Assembly (NCBI GenBank): GCA_024291935.2
Contig: CM044309.1
Coordinates: 35,054,001 to 35,118,000, forward strand
DNA from: Okapia johnstoni
Taxonomy: Eukaryota; Chordata; Mammalia; Artiodactyla; Giraffidae
DNA length: 64,000 bases
Reading direction: 5' to 3'
Under the pieces are notes generated by a model. That model was not told the origin of the DNA and did no database searches. It saw only the letters and a list, made by a program, of their open reading frames with translations. The translations under genes were made by a program, and so were the position numbers. Shown here piece by piece: positions 17,231-28,702 of this stretch (the stretch's first letter is position 1; each line of letters starts with the position of its first letter).

Positions 17231-17934
17231 CAGTATTTCCTTTTCTTTTGCCTAATATCTCTTATTCATTTCACTCACATTATATTAAGAATAAAGTGTT
17301 AGCTATTAATGGTCTTTGTTGAACTTGATTACATTTTAGAATATTAACAAAACACTTCTTTCAATTCACACTGATACTTTAAGCTTGGAGCCAAAATTTA
17401 CCAATGGCGATTTAGGATTTAGTCTAGCTTGATATCAAAAATTCTTGCAGGTATGTTTTCTCATTTGACACTGACCATTCTGCAACAGCCATGAGATATT
17501 TATTTTCTGTTGTTTATAAAATCTAAAAATGGGAAAATGTTCCCTCTTCCAGCAGCTTCTCTGCCCCTTGCTCTTCTTTCCACTCATCTAAGAACAGAAA
17601 CAGATAAAGGTAACATATCCATTCACAAAAATAAATGTCCTCCTTGACCGTTTGTGAAACTCTTTAAACAGAATGAAAGGATTTGTGGTCAGATATTGTC
17701 TTAGTAACAACATGACATGGTTATACTGATCTGCAAACTGAAACAGATCCCTCTTGTAAATCTAGTCTTAAATCCTAGCTTAACCAAACATGGTCAACAT
17801 TAATTATTCATAAAACAGTGGGAAAACTTACAATTTGCAAAAAATTTGCACCTAGGACCATAAGTCAGTCACAAAAGTGTGAACAGTATGGTTTAGACTA
17901 GGAAAGGAAGATTAATTATATCTCTACTGATGTG
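17231..17934. other. Intergenic, no gene seen
   Basis: AT-rich unassigned DNA. Confidence 0.5.
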
Positions 17935-18150
17935 AGGCTTCCCTGGTGGTACAGATGGTAAAAAATCTGCCTGTAATTCAGGAGACACGGGTTCGATCCC
18001 TGGGTGAGGAAGATCCCCTGGAGAAGGGAATGGCTACCCACTGCACTATTCTTGCCTGGAGAATTCCATGGACAGAGGAGCCTGGTGGGTTGCAGTCCAT
18101 GGGGTTGCAAAGAGTCAGATATGAATGAACAAGTAACACTTTCACTTTCT
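17935..18150 (+). mobile_element. Bov-tA SINE
   Basis: Complete head and body, B box 'gggttcgatccctgg', ending in a ctttcactttctttcac tail of the type seen in several SINEs here. A BovB tail starts 17 bp further on. Confidence 0.92.
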
Positions 18151-18166
18151 TTCACTATTGATTCAA

Positions 18167-18355
18167 AGAGCCAGCTTATCGAAAAAGACCCCGATGCTGG
18201 GAAAGATTGAGGACAGGAGGAGATGGTTGGATGGCATCACTGATTCAACGGATATGAGTTTGAGCAAACTCGGGGAGATGAAGGACAGGGAAGCCTGCAA
18301 TCTGTAGTCCATTGGATCGCAGAGTCAGACATGACTGAGTGTCTGAACAATAACA
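18167..18355 (+). mobile_element. BovB 3' end fragment
   Basis: BovB tail directly following a Bov-tA in the same orientation; ends 'acatgactgagtgtctgaac' and an (aac)n-like tail. Confidence 0.88.
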
Positions 18356-18644
18356 ACTCATCAGGTAGCAGAGGCAGAGAAGGAGAGATGCTAGGGGTCA
18401 AGCAAGCTTTGACTAACTTTACAGTCCTTAATCACCCTTTGCTATGATGGCGAGGACATCTCCCACCAACCTGTACTTGTACACTCTGATTATTTAATCC
18501 ACTCTTCTATATGACTTCTTTCATAAATGTCTCCCAAACACCTCTTCTGTCATCACTCTCAACTTACAGCTGTGCTTCCTTCTTTGCTGTAAAGACTGAA
18601 ACCATCAGAATACACCCTCACAGCCTCCAACTATATTTTCCCAT
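18356..18644. other. Intergenic, no gene seen
   Basis: Unassigned. Confidence 0.45.
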
Positions 18645-18808
18645 AGCAAAAGTGAAAGTCACTCAGTCACGTCTGACTCTTTGCAACTCCATGGACTATA
18701 CAGCCCATGAAATTCTCCAGACCAGAATACTGGAGTGGGTAGCCTATCCCTTCTGCAGTAGATCTTCCCAACCCAGGAAATGAACTAGGGTCTCCTGTAC
18801 TCACCGCC
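18645..18808 (-). mobile_element. Bov-tA SINE, head-truncated
   Basis: Reverse-strand Bov-A body ('cactcagtcacgtctgact' to 'gatcttcccaacccagga'); most of the tRNA-like head is missing at the right end. Confidence 0.85.
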
Positions 18809-19118
18809 ATTTCCATTAGTGTTCGAGCTTTTTGTTATTTCTTCCATACTAAATTAAAACACACACACATACATCCCTCTTGACCTCATCTCTCTGTTTA
18901 GATGCCACAACACTGCTCTGCTCCTTGTGTATTGCTATCCAGCCTCTGTTCTTTTCCTTCTCCAACCTTTTCCACTCCACTGAACCACATTCAAAGCAGG
19001 GTCTTCACTGACCTTCATGTTACTAAATCCCTGATCAAGTCTCAAATTTCACCTTATTTGATTAACTAGAAACATTTAAAATAGTTCTTTACTTGACTTT
19101 CAAGACGTTCTTGAAAAA

Positions 19119-19821
19119 GATACCCTGTACACTGTTGGTGGGACTGTAAATCAATGCAGCCACTACAGAGAACAATATGGAGGTTCCTCAAAAAACTACA
19201 CATAGAGTTGCCATATAAATCAGGCACCTCTCACTCCTGGGAATATCTCCAGACAACATTGTAATTTGAAAACGTTCATGCATTCCTATGTTCATAGCAT
19301 CACTATTTACAATAGTCAAGATATGGAAGCAAACTAAATGTCTATCAATAAAGGAATGGATAAGGAAGACGTGGTATACTACTCAGCCATAAAAAAGAAA
19401 GAAATAATGCCATTTTGCAGCTACATGGATGGACCTAGAGATTACCATACTAAGTAAAGTCGGAAAGAGAAAGACAATACCATATTATATCACTCATGTA
19501 TGGAATCTAAAATATGACACAAATGAACTTATGTACCAAACAGAAACAGACAGACATAGAGGACAAACTTGTAACCAAGAGAGGGGTTTGGGGCAGTGTA
19601 AGATTGGGAATTTGAGACTAACAGATGTGAACTATTATATATAGAGTGGATAAACAAAGTCCTACTGTGTAGCACAGGGAACTCTATTTAATATTCTACA
19701 ATAAACCATCATGGAAAGAACATACATACATATGTATATACATATATATGTAATTGAATCATTTTGCTGTACAGCAGAGACTAAACACAACATTGCAAAT
19801 CACCTAAACTTAAAAAAAACC
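19119..19821 (+). mobile_element. Artiodactyl L1 3' end inserted in L2
   Basis: Starts in the ORF2 C-terminal region ('ctgttggtgggactgtaaat', 'ggtatactactcagccata') and runs through a 3' UTR to 'cattgcaaatcacctaaac' and an A-run. It splits the L2 around it, so it is younger. Confidence 0.88.
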
Positions 19822-20132
19822 TCCTCCTGATTTTCTTCCCGCCTCAATGGTTATTCCTGCTCTGTTTCCTTCACAGCCTTTCCTCATCTCCTAGCCCTTT
19901 TAAGTTGTAAGAGTCTCACACTCAGTCCTTTAACCTCAATGCCTTGGGAACTTTATCTTTACTGACAGATTTCAATATTATTCTGTCATGGATAGCTCAC
20001 AAATTTGTATCTGAAGCTCATGATTTCCTCCTGAACTATGTGTTCATAAGTCTAAGGTTCTAAAGTGACCTTTACAATTTAGATTAACATATCCAAAACA
20101 GAGCCTTTCTTCTTTTCTGAATGTAGCTCCTT

Positions 20133-20365
20133 CTTCCCATCTTAGGACTTCCCTGGTGGCTCAGGGGTTAAAGCGTCTGCCTCCAATGAGGGAGACCCGG
20201 GTTCGATCCCTGGGTCGGGAAGATCCCCTGGAGAAGGAAATGGCAAACCACTTCAGTATTCTTGCCTGGAGAATCCCATGGACGGAGGAGCCTAGTAGGC
20301 TGCAGTCCACGGGGTCGCAAAGAGTCAGACACGACTGAGCGACTTCCCTTTCCCTTCCCATCTTA
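20133..20365 (+). mobile_element. Bov-tA SINE with perfect target duplication
   Basis: SINE body 20145-20353 lies between copies of CTTCCCATCTTA (20133-20144 and 20354-20365; the next base also agrees). The B box is 'gggttcgatccctgggtcg'. The intact duplication and near-consensus sequence suggest a younger copy. Confidence 0.95.
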
Positions 20366-21255
20366 GAATGGAATTACCACTTATTCAGGTACTCATATCA
20401 AAATCCTTAGGTTTATCTTGATTCTTCTCTTTGCTTCACAAGCTACATCCAATTTGTTAACAAATCTTGAAGACTCAATCTTCAGATTGTATGTAGGACC
20501 TAACCTCTCCCTAACACTCTCACTGTTGTCACCCTGGACTATCACTAACTTCTTGCACCTGGATTGTTACAACATCTTCCAAACTGGTTCTCCTGCTTTC
20601 ATCTGAACCCATTTCAGTCTGTTTTTCAATAAGACAGCAGAGTACTGTTTTAAAATGCAAGTCATATCAGCAAAAGCTAGGTTCTTAATATTGCCTACAA
20701 GGCCTTACACCTCTGGTTCCATCATTGCCTCTCTGACCTCCTCATCACTTCACCTTGGTCCTTCTGCTTCAGCTACCATGGGTTCGTGTTGTTCCTGGAA
20801 GAAATGAGGAACACTTTCACTTCAGGGCCTTTACACTTGCTGTTCTCACAACAGACATATACAACCTGTTGACAAATCCTGATAATTCTACCTTCAGATT
20901 AACTCTAGAATCTGATCTTAACACAAAAATGTTCTCACATTGTCCCCCCAAACAGGACTCAGTCTGCTCAGAATCAGATCTACCCTCATTGCAACCCCTA
21001 ATTCTTTAGATATACCCTAACTCTATTTTCTGTATCATTTTCATTATGCTTAGAGTGTTCTGACCATGCCCATGCAGCTTATTTATTATATTTTATTGTC
21101 TATTCCCCCTTTCCAGAAAGGAAGTTCAGTAAGGGCAGGATATATGCTGTTTTGCTTATTGCTTTATCCCTATTACTTTTTCCCTACTGCTCAGAACTAC
21201 ATCAGACACACTGTCAGAACTACATCTGACACTTATGTAACCAATAAACTTCTCT

Positions 21256-21462
21256 GATGTTCCCTGGTGGCTCAGGTGGTAAACAGTCTGCTTCAATGTG
21301 GGAGACCTGGTTAGATCCCTGGGTTGGGAAGATCCCCTAGAGAAGGAAATGGCAACCCACTCCAGTATGCTTGCCTAGAAAATCCCATGGACTGAAGAGC
21401 CTGGTGGGCTGCATTCCATGGGGTCACAAAGAGTTGGACATGACTGAGTGACTAACAGCAAA
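21256..21462 (+). mobile_element. Bov-tA SINE inside the L2 3' end
   Basis: Head 'ttccctggtggctcaggtgg' to 'acatgactgagtgactaac'. The L2 tail (gaatga)n resumes just after it. Confidence 0.9.
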
Positions 21463-21495
21463 TCAATAAACAATTGAATGAGTGAATGAATGAAT

Positions 21496-22352
21496 CTAAT
21501 TGAGTAGCTCATTACCAAGATGGAATTTACAAGGATTTGTGCTGTCAGAATACCCTGTTACTAATATTTAAAAAAATAACATTTTACATTTGTTTGGCAT
21601 TTCATTTACTGTTTACATAAAGCTTTATTCCATAGGTCTTTCTACTCTTACAGTTGACAAAATGTTTTTCCAAAAAAATTGATACCTAATTTAAGGCTTA
21701 TATAATCAATTTGATATTTCCAAATAGCTGAAACCCAAGTTTGGTTTGTAATATCTCATGATTCAGGAGCTGTGATATTTCCATCCTAATTGTTCCATAT
21801 TCTCAGATTGTTAACTGACTCCATTCCTTCCTTTTGATTGTCATGGTATATTTATTTAAATTTAAATTTAATTAAATTTATTTAATAAAACATGTAGCTC
21901 AAGGTATTATAATTCAGTCTGTCAGCCCGTCTGCCCTGTGACCCCTGGTACAGATAACTTGCCTGGTGATGCACTTGGAGGTGGCAAGTAGAAATTGCCC
22001 CAAGTTGACTTACCACACAACACTGGAAGTATTTAGACCATCTACTGACTATGGAGAGACATGTTGCGACTAAATTTTTATGTTAAAACAAGTATCAGTT
22101 TGTGATAAAGACTGATAATCCTTTCTGATTTGTGGAATACACAAACCTGCCTTCAGAGACATCAAAATGGAGAAGTTAGACCATGTTATTAAAAGAATTG
22201 ATCTGTATCTTGAGAAGCTTAGAAATGTGATCTGCCAAGATATGGAAGACCTGTGTTAAATGCACAAGAACATCACTGATGCATATGTTTAGTTTTTTTT
22301 CACCGTTTCCACCTGTTAAAATGCAAGAGATTTAAAAAAAAACACAATAACT
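21496..22352. other. Intergenic, with a pure A/T palindromic block
   Basis: 21847-21890 is all A/T and includes the 16-bp palindrome AAATTTAATTAAATTT. A short lysine/leucine-rich frame (22167-22259, 30 codons) is open but unrecognised. No gene supported. Confidence 0.45.
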
Positions 22353-22590
22353 ATAAAACAAAAGGGGGCTTCCCAGGTGGCTCAGTAGTAAAAAATCAAC
22401 CTGCCAAGCAGGAGAAGCGAGTTCAATCCCCTGGTTGGGAAGATCCCATGAGGAAGGAAATGGCAATCCACTCCAGCATCCTTGCCTGGGAAATCCCATT
22501 GACAGAGGAGTCTGGCAGGCTATAGTTCATGGAGACACAGAAGAGTTGCACATGACTGAGCAACTAAATAATCAAGCAACATAAAACAAA
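22353..22590 (+). mobile_element. Bov-tA SINE with target duplication
   Basis: SINE 22363-22580 between copies of ATAAAACAAA (22353-22362 and 22581-22590). Head and B box are worn ('gttcaatcccctgg'). Confidence 0.92.
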
Positions 22591-22627
22591 TGACAACATT
22601 TTTTGAGTTCTTTCTAATATTAAACCT

Positions 22628-22850
22628 GGGCTTCCCTGATACCTCAGCTGGTAAAGAATCCACCTGCAATGCAAGAGACTCCGGTTTGATTCCTTGGTCA
22701 GGAAGATCCACTGGAGAAGGGATAGGCTACCCACTCCAATATTCCTGGGCTTCCCTTGTGGCTCAGCTGGTTAAGAATCTGCCCGCAATGCGGGAGACCT
22801 GGGTTCGATCCCTGGGTTGGGAAGATTCTCTGGAGAAGGGAAAGGCTACC
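22628..22850 (+). mobile_element. Dimeric Bov-tA SINE, 3'-truncated
   Basis: Two tRNA-headed units in tandem: 22628-22746 and 22747-22850. Unit 1 ends in the middle of the Bov-A body ('gggataggctacccactcc') and joins a new head ('gggcttcccttgtggctc'). The same junction recurs at 37758. Unit 2 stops at 'gaaagggctacc'-like sequence without a tail. Confidence 0.85.
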
Positions 22851-24029
22851 AAAATACTAGTTCTATGGAGGGTTCCAATTGCAATTTCCTGGGGAATTAT
22901 AATGGACAGGAGTACTTTAATCTGACGCTATGGGACTTAATGTTTCTACAGATGCGAAAACTGGTAATGTGGCTGCTATCGTGAGTTCTCTGGTGGTACT
23001 AAAAAGGTTTGCCTTCCTCTTTTCCTAGAACCATTGCAGACCAGAGCCACGAAAAATTCTTTGCAATGTGTCAGGCTAAGACATGGTGGGGAATCCATCT
23101 GATGAAATATGAAGGCCAACTACTAAAGCAAAAGACTGTAGATCAACCTAGGAAATTACTTGCCTCTGGCTTGGCTGCATCTGGTTAGGTTCTCTCTCTC
23201 TTTCACACACACACATACACACACACACCACCTTTGTCCTACCACCATCACTAAGACACATTTCTGATTACAATTTCAGAGTCTCAGTCTTGTAAGCTCT
23301 TCTAGATCTCATGGTCCCTATCAGATATTTGTGTTAAGGGAGGAACTTCTACACGTACTTGGTTAGAGAACTGAGTATTACTCCATCCTAGTCTAAATCT
23401 TAGAACATGTGACGTGCAGCTGAAAAAACAATAGATAATTTTTCACTATCTATACCATGCTTATCTCTAAGCATAGTGTAAGTCCCCACGATTGTAAATT
23501 GCCAGACTGCTTCATTTATACAACTGAGAAAAAAAAAAGGGTGTTTTCCCTTAGTCTGGCAAAATGCTTCCCAGTGCTCAATTTATATTTTACTATGGCG
23601 TAAAAGGCTGAATCAATAAATGAAAAAATCACGTGCTCACTACAGAAGCAACGAGGGAGAGAGCTGCTTCCTGTTCTAGTTCCAGAGTGCCTGCATCACT
23701 AAATCAGGCATTTCCCCTCATGACTGGAAACATCTTTGCTTCCTGCCCATCCTCTGATGTGCTCTGCACCCCTGCAGCGGACAGACCTTCAGCCAAGTGC
23801 TAAAGGGCCAAGTCATCCTGAATGTGCTGAATGGCCATTCGATGTCATGAGGATGTTGTTTATGAAACAATTCAAAAGCACACCACCAAATTGTCTTTTT
23901 GATTTAGAAAAAAGAGCGAAGTAAGTTTTAAGATGGTTGTATTTATTCAAAGCTATACCCCTACCCAATGCTGTGCATCAAAATAAATCACAGTAAATGA
24001 TAAAATTCATATTTTAAAAACAGGAAAGA
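22851..24029. other. Intergenic, no gene seen
   Basis: Contains a CT/CA microsatellite at 23190-23230. The 23736-23924 open frame has no recognisable family signature. Nothing else assigned. Confidence 0.5.
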
Positions 24030-24955
24030 AGTAAGCTAGAGAAATGGGTAAAGGCAGTCAGAAGGTACAAACTTTCATTTATAAAATAAGTAATTCCTGG
24101 GGATGCAATGAACAGCTTGGTGACTATAGAAAAACAGACTAATGGTATTGTTTTGTATATTCAAAGGTTTCTAAGAGAGTAGATCTTAAAAGTTCTCATT
24201 AAGAGATGAAAATTAAAATTTGAAAAAATACACACACTCCAATGTTTATTTTGGTTCTGTTTACATTAGCCAAGACATAGAAGCAACCTAAGTGTCCATC
24301 AACAGATGAATAAAGAAGATGTCATATACAATGGAATATTACTCAGCCATAAAAGAGCGTGAAATAATGCCGCTTGCAGCACCATGGATGGGCCTAGAGA
24401 TTATCACACTGAGTGAAGTCAGTCAGACAGAGAAAGACAAATATATCACATGATGTCACTTACATGTGGAATCTAAAAAAGTGGTACAAAGGGACTTATT
24501 TACAACGCAGAAAGAGACTCAGAGACACAGAAGACAAACTTATGATTACCAAAGGGGAAAAGTATGAGAGGAATAAATGAGGAGTCTGAAACTAACGGAT
24601 ACACACTACTATATATAAAATAAATAAACAACAAAGATGCACTGCATAGCATAGGGAACCATATCTGATATCTTATAATAACCTATGATGGAAAGGAATT
24701 TGAAAAACAATATAAATAGCATGTATATACATATACATTAAAAACAGAATCACTTTGCTGTACACCTGAAACTAACGCAATATTACAAATCAACCATCTT
24801 TCAATAAAAGAAAAGTTCTCACCACAAGAAAACAATTTGAAACTACATGTGGTGATGAACATTAGCTAAATTTGTTATGATAATTATTTTACAAATCAGT
24901 TCACCTAAAACTAACATACTATTATATGTCAATTAATATAAAAATAAAATAAAAA
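24030..24955 (+). mobile_element. L1M 3' end split by a younger L1 3' end
   Basis: The old L1M UTR occupies 24030-24198 and 24822-24955 ('gagagtagatcttaaaagtt' then 'ctgtggtgatgaac'-like text and 'cctaaaactaacatact'). The younger L1 fragment (24199-24810) has 'ggaatattactcagccata' and ends 'ctttcaataaaag'. AAAAGTTCTCA at 24188-24198 and 24811-24821 is its target duplication. Confidence 0.85.
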
Positions 24956-25074
24956 TTAAAAATAAATAAAACTGAAGAAAATCAACCAATCAAATTTCTC
25001 ATCTTAAAGTGGGGAAAATTTTTTCAAAATTTATTACACAGTATTTTAAAACTTTGGAACATGAAAATACATCA

Positions 25075-25255
25075 TAAAGTCAAAAGGCAATTAATAACCT
25101 GGAAAATTATTTCAGCACACATGACATAAAAAGGTCAATGTCTATGTTAATGTATAACATATAAAGATGTCTTATAAATCAATGTGAGTAGCCCAAATAA
25201 GCAATGGACATGGAGAGGAATTTTACCAAAGAAGAACTAAATAAATACTAGGTTA
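25075..25255 (+). mobile_element. L1M ORF2 fragment
   Basis: Matches the L1 ORF2 C-terminal coding area in decayed form ('ggcaattaataacctgga', 'gtcttataaatcaatgtga', 'accaaagaagaactaaat'). Confidence 0.6.
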
Positions 25256-25598
25256 TGATGTGGTACTTTATTAAGCCCCAAATCTCTGGCACTTAGCACA
25301 AAAGTGATTTCTCACTCTTGGAAAAAGTTTATCACAGATTGGAGGGGAATTCTGTTTCACACCATCATTTAGGAATCTAGCTTGAGGAAGGTCCACCAAT
25401 TTACAGCTGTTCCATTTGAAACCATGCCCTTCTTAGCTAATGAAGAAGTGTGAGAAGAGGGAAGAGAATCACCTGTAGCCTCTTCTCTGCCTTGACCCAG
25501 AAGCAACACAAGTCACTTCTGCTCCCAACTTCCTTACCTAATACAAGTCATATACCTTTCCAATTCCTCTCAATTTGGCAGAAATTTTAAAAAGAAAC

Positions 25599-25669
25599 AG
25601 AAGGAAGGAAGGGAAGAAGAAAGGAAAGAAGAAAGGAGGTAGGGAGGGAGGGGAGGAGGGAGGAAGGAA
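25599..25669 (+). repeat. Homopurine tract
   Basis: 71 bases of A and G with a single T (25640), built from GGAA, GAA and GGGA units. Such tracts can form triplex (H-DNA) structures. Confidence 0.9.
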
Positions 25670-25749
25670 CAAAAAAGAAAAACAATCTGTGTTGATCAAG
25701 ATATTTCTTGTCAAAAGAGCAGTGTGAGAAAAGGGAACCAGACATGAAA

Positions 25750-25985
25750 GTGTATGACATATTTGGAATTCTGCAAGGTCTTTAGCTGAGAGAGAAAAGA
25801 CAGTAAGGAACAGATTGGGAGGTAAAGAGAGGCTGCCTAATAAAGGGCCTTACCTAATTTCAACTTCACTCTGAAGATAATTAGGATTACTGAAGATTTT
25901 TAAGCAGAAAGTGCTATGATCAAATACACATTTTGAAAATTTTCTCTGGTTGCTGCAAAAAAAATGGAGGTGGAAAAACTGGAGA
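25750..25985 (-). mobile_element. L2 LINE fragment
   Basis: Antisense L2 text: 'ctgcctaataaagggcctta', 'gatttttaagcagaaagtg', 'ttttctctggttgctgc'. Confidence 0.6.
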
Positions 25986-26597
25986 CTGAGATCATGGAAG
26001 ACAGCCAGCAGGACTAATAAAAGTATAAATTAAAAATTAAGAACAGCCACTATGTAACGTATTTGAGGATGTCTATTAGCTTAACTCAGGGGGTGGATGT
26101 CTATCAGCTTAACTCATGTTCCCACATCAATTTCATACAGAACCTAAGCATTATAAACCAACTTAAATAACCCAACTACAGGATTTAAAGTTCATACTGC
26201 AGCTGGTACAAGAAGCTGCAAAACCCTTTCCCCAACTATTCATACCACCAAGACCTTATCCTTGTGACATTTTTGAATCCTGTGCTCTCTTTTCAGTTGC
26301 GGAAATGAGATGGGTTCTAACAAGCTGCAGACTCCAGTAAGCCAGCTACCTTCCACAGTATGATTTTTCTCTTTCCAAAACCCAGAGGCTACATGCAAAC
26401 CTTCTTTTTTTTTTTTCTCTCTTCTAATTTCACAAAGGGAAGAAGATTTTTAGTGTCATCTTCTTGCAGTAACCTTTTTTTCCCCTTCTATGTGGCTTGT
26501 TCATTCTTTCTCTTTATAGAGTTACTTCAAAGCCCCTTTGATGTCTTTTGCCTTTCTTTCTCTATCATCTCTTCAACTGATTCAATATTGTCACTCA
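25986..26597. other. Intergenic, no gene seen
   Basis: Small local repeat 'gtctatNagcttaactca' near 26071-26115; T-run near 26404. No gene recognised. Confidence 0.5.
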
Positions 26598-26760
26598 AGA
26601 GAGTAAATCATAGAAGTGAAGGGCACAGACTGAAGCCAGACGTCTGGAATTCAAATGCTAGTGCCACCATCTAATTAATCCATGACCTTGAGCTGGTTAC
26701 TTAGCAGCTCAGTTTCTTTTAAAATGAGGATGATAATAATAATGCCTGTTTGTGGGAAAA
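26598..26760 (+). repeat. MIR SINE
   Basis: Well-kept MIR pattern: 'gaagccagacgtctggaat', 'tgaccttgagctggttac', 'atgaggatgataataata'. Confidence 0.8.
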
Positions 26761-27011
26761 AGTTGTATGAATGGCTCCAGTTCTTTACTGGATTCATACA
26801 CTTTGACTTTGTAGTTCTTCTCATGAAGAGGCAGAGCTTGTCCCCACCTTTTGAGCCTGGACCAGTGTTTTGATTTCCTTTATCGATAGAAGGATAGAAA
26901 GCAATTACATGAAGTGTAAGCTTAGGTTTCAGCAAAGACTACGTCCTTTCACTCTTGCCCTTGAAATTTGGTGTGACCATGGGAATACTCCCAGGATAGT
27001 CTTTTGGTTCC

Positions 27012-27470
27012 TACAGTCAAAGCTATGGTTTTTCCAGTAGTCATGTATGGATGTGAGAGTTGGACCATAAAGAAGGCTGAGCATCAAAGAATTCATGCTT
27101 TTGAACTGTGGTGTTGGAGAAGACTCTTGAGAGTCCCTTGAACAGCAAGGGGATCGAATCAGTCAATTCTAAAGGAAATCAACCCTGAATATCCACTGGA
27201 CGGACTGTTGCTGAAGCCAAAGCTCCAATACACTGGCCACCTGATGTGAAGAGCCAACTTATTGGAAAAGACCTTGATGATGGGAAAGACTGAAGGCAGA
27301 AGGAGAAGGGGGCGGCAGATGATGTGATGGTTAGATAGCATCACTGACTCAATGGACATGAATTTGAGCAAACTCCGGTAGATGGTGGAGGAGAGGTAAA
27401 GCCTGGTGTGCCCTAGTCCATGGGGTCACAAAGAGTCAGACATGACTCAGTGACAGAACAACAACAGCTT
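27012..27470 (+). mobile_element. BovB 3' fragment (first of two in tandem)
   Basis: From 'caaagctatggtttttcc' through 'tggtgttggagaagactc' to the tail 'catgactcagtgacagaac' and (aac)n. Frame broken. Confidence 0.9.
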
Positions 27471-27570
27471 TTTGAAAAATCAGCGACGACATAGAAAAAA
27501 ACCAGGTCATCTTATCCAAGGCCATCTTAGACCCACAACTCCATTCAACCTGACAGCTGACTGCAAATCA

Positions 27571-28240
27571 ATGAGCAACCAAAGCCATGATCACTTCATG
27601 GCAAATAGATGGGGAAACAGTGGAAACAGTGACAGACTTTATTTTTTGGCGCTCCAAAATCAGTGCAGATGGTGACTGTAGCCACGAAATTAAAAGATGC
27701 TTGATCCTTTGAAGAAAAGCTATGACCAACCTAGACAGCATATTAAAAAGCAGAGACATTACTTTGACAACAAAGGTCTGTCTGGTCAAAGCTATGGTTT
27801 TTCCAGTAGTCATGTATGGATGTAATTTGGACTATAAAGAAAGATGAGCACTGAAGAATTGATGCTTTTGAACTATGGTGTTGGAGAAGACTCTTGAGAA
27901 TCCCTTGGATTGCAAGGATATCCAACCAGTCCATCCTAAAGAAAGTCAGTCCTGAATATTCACTGGAGGGACTGATGCTGAAGCTGAAACTCCAATACTT
28001 TGGCCACCTGATGAGAAGAGCTGACTCATTTGAAAAGACCTTCATGCTGGGAAAGATTGAAGGCAGGAGGAGAAGGGGATGACAGAGGATGAGATGATTG
28101 GGTGGCATCACTGACTCAATGAACATGAATTTGAGTGAACTCTGGGAGCTGGTGATGGACGGAGAGGCCTGGTTTGCGCAGTACATGGGGTCGTAAAGAG
28201 TTGGACATGACTGAGCGACTGAACTGAAGTGACTGAAGAT
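27571..28240 (+). mobile_element. BovB 3' fragment (second of two in tandem)
   Basis: Longer than its neighbour: begins at 'gcaaatagatggggaaac', repeats the same C-terminal area and ends 'gactgagcgactgaactga'. Same orientation, about 100 bp downstream of the first, with independent mutations. Confidence 0.9.
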
Positions 28241-28384
28241 CAGCAGAAACAGAGACTTGTAAAAAATTATATATGGCTATTGTTGTAAATTGTTTTACAT
28301 TTTTTAAGGTTTTGAGTGGTTTGTCATTTTGTCATATAGCATTATTGTTGCAATAGATAACTGGTACAATATCATAACATCGAG

Positions 28385-28485
28385 GTTTAAATGAGTTAAA
28401 ACATGTCAAGTACCTAAAACAGTGACTAACATTTAGTAAGTGTTTTGTAAATGTTGATTTTATTATTATTATTTGTAGTAGTTTG
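28385..28485 (+). repeat. MIR 3' end
   Basis: 'aaacatgtcaagtacctaa', 'cagtgactaacatttagta', then (att)n: the typical MIR end. Confidence 0.7.
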
Positions 28486-28702
28486 GGCTTCCCTGGTGCC
28501 TCAGATGGTAAAGCATCTGCCCACAATGCAGGATACCCGGGTTTGATCCTTGGGTTGGGAAGATACCCTGGAGAAGGGAATGGCAACCCACTCCAGTATT
28601 CTTGCCTGGAAAATTCCACGGTCAGAGGACGCTGGTAGGCTACAGTTCATGGGGTCGCAAAGAGTTGAACACGACTGAACGACTTCACTTTCTTTCTTTC
28701 TT
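28486..28702 (+). mobile_element. Bov-tA SINE
   Basis: Complete head and body with a (cttt)n tail after 'gaacacgactgaacgactt'. Confidence 0.92.

Larger units (their letters stand above)
18855..21495 (+). mobile_element. L2 LINE, long and interrupted
   Basis: Decayed L2 reads 5' to 3' in pieces: 18855-19118, 19822-20132, 20366-21255 and 21463-21495. Recognisable L2 text includes 'ttcactgaccttcatgtta', 'catatccaaaacagagcc', 'tccaatttgttaacaaatc', 'ttcagggcctttacacttg' and the final 'gaatgagtgaatgaatga'. An L1 3' end and two Bov-tA SINEs sit in the gaps. Coding capacity is lost. Confidence 0.75.

Noticed and set aside
19725..19755. (TA/CATA)n run as a microsatellite of note
   Set aside because: Part of the L1 3' UTR, which commonly holds such a run.
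20145..20215. tRNA genes at SINE heads
   Set aside because: A- and B-box-like sequence is present, but the heads cannot form a full cloverleaf and are followed by SINE bodies.
20156..20338. Small open frames with PGSIPG/RVRSLGREDPLEK-like peptides at many loci
   Set aside because: These are translated Bov-tA SINEs; the same peptide recurs at every copy.
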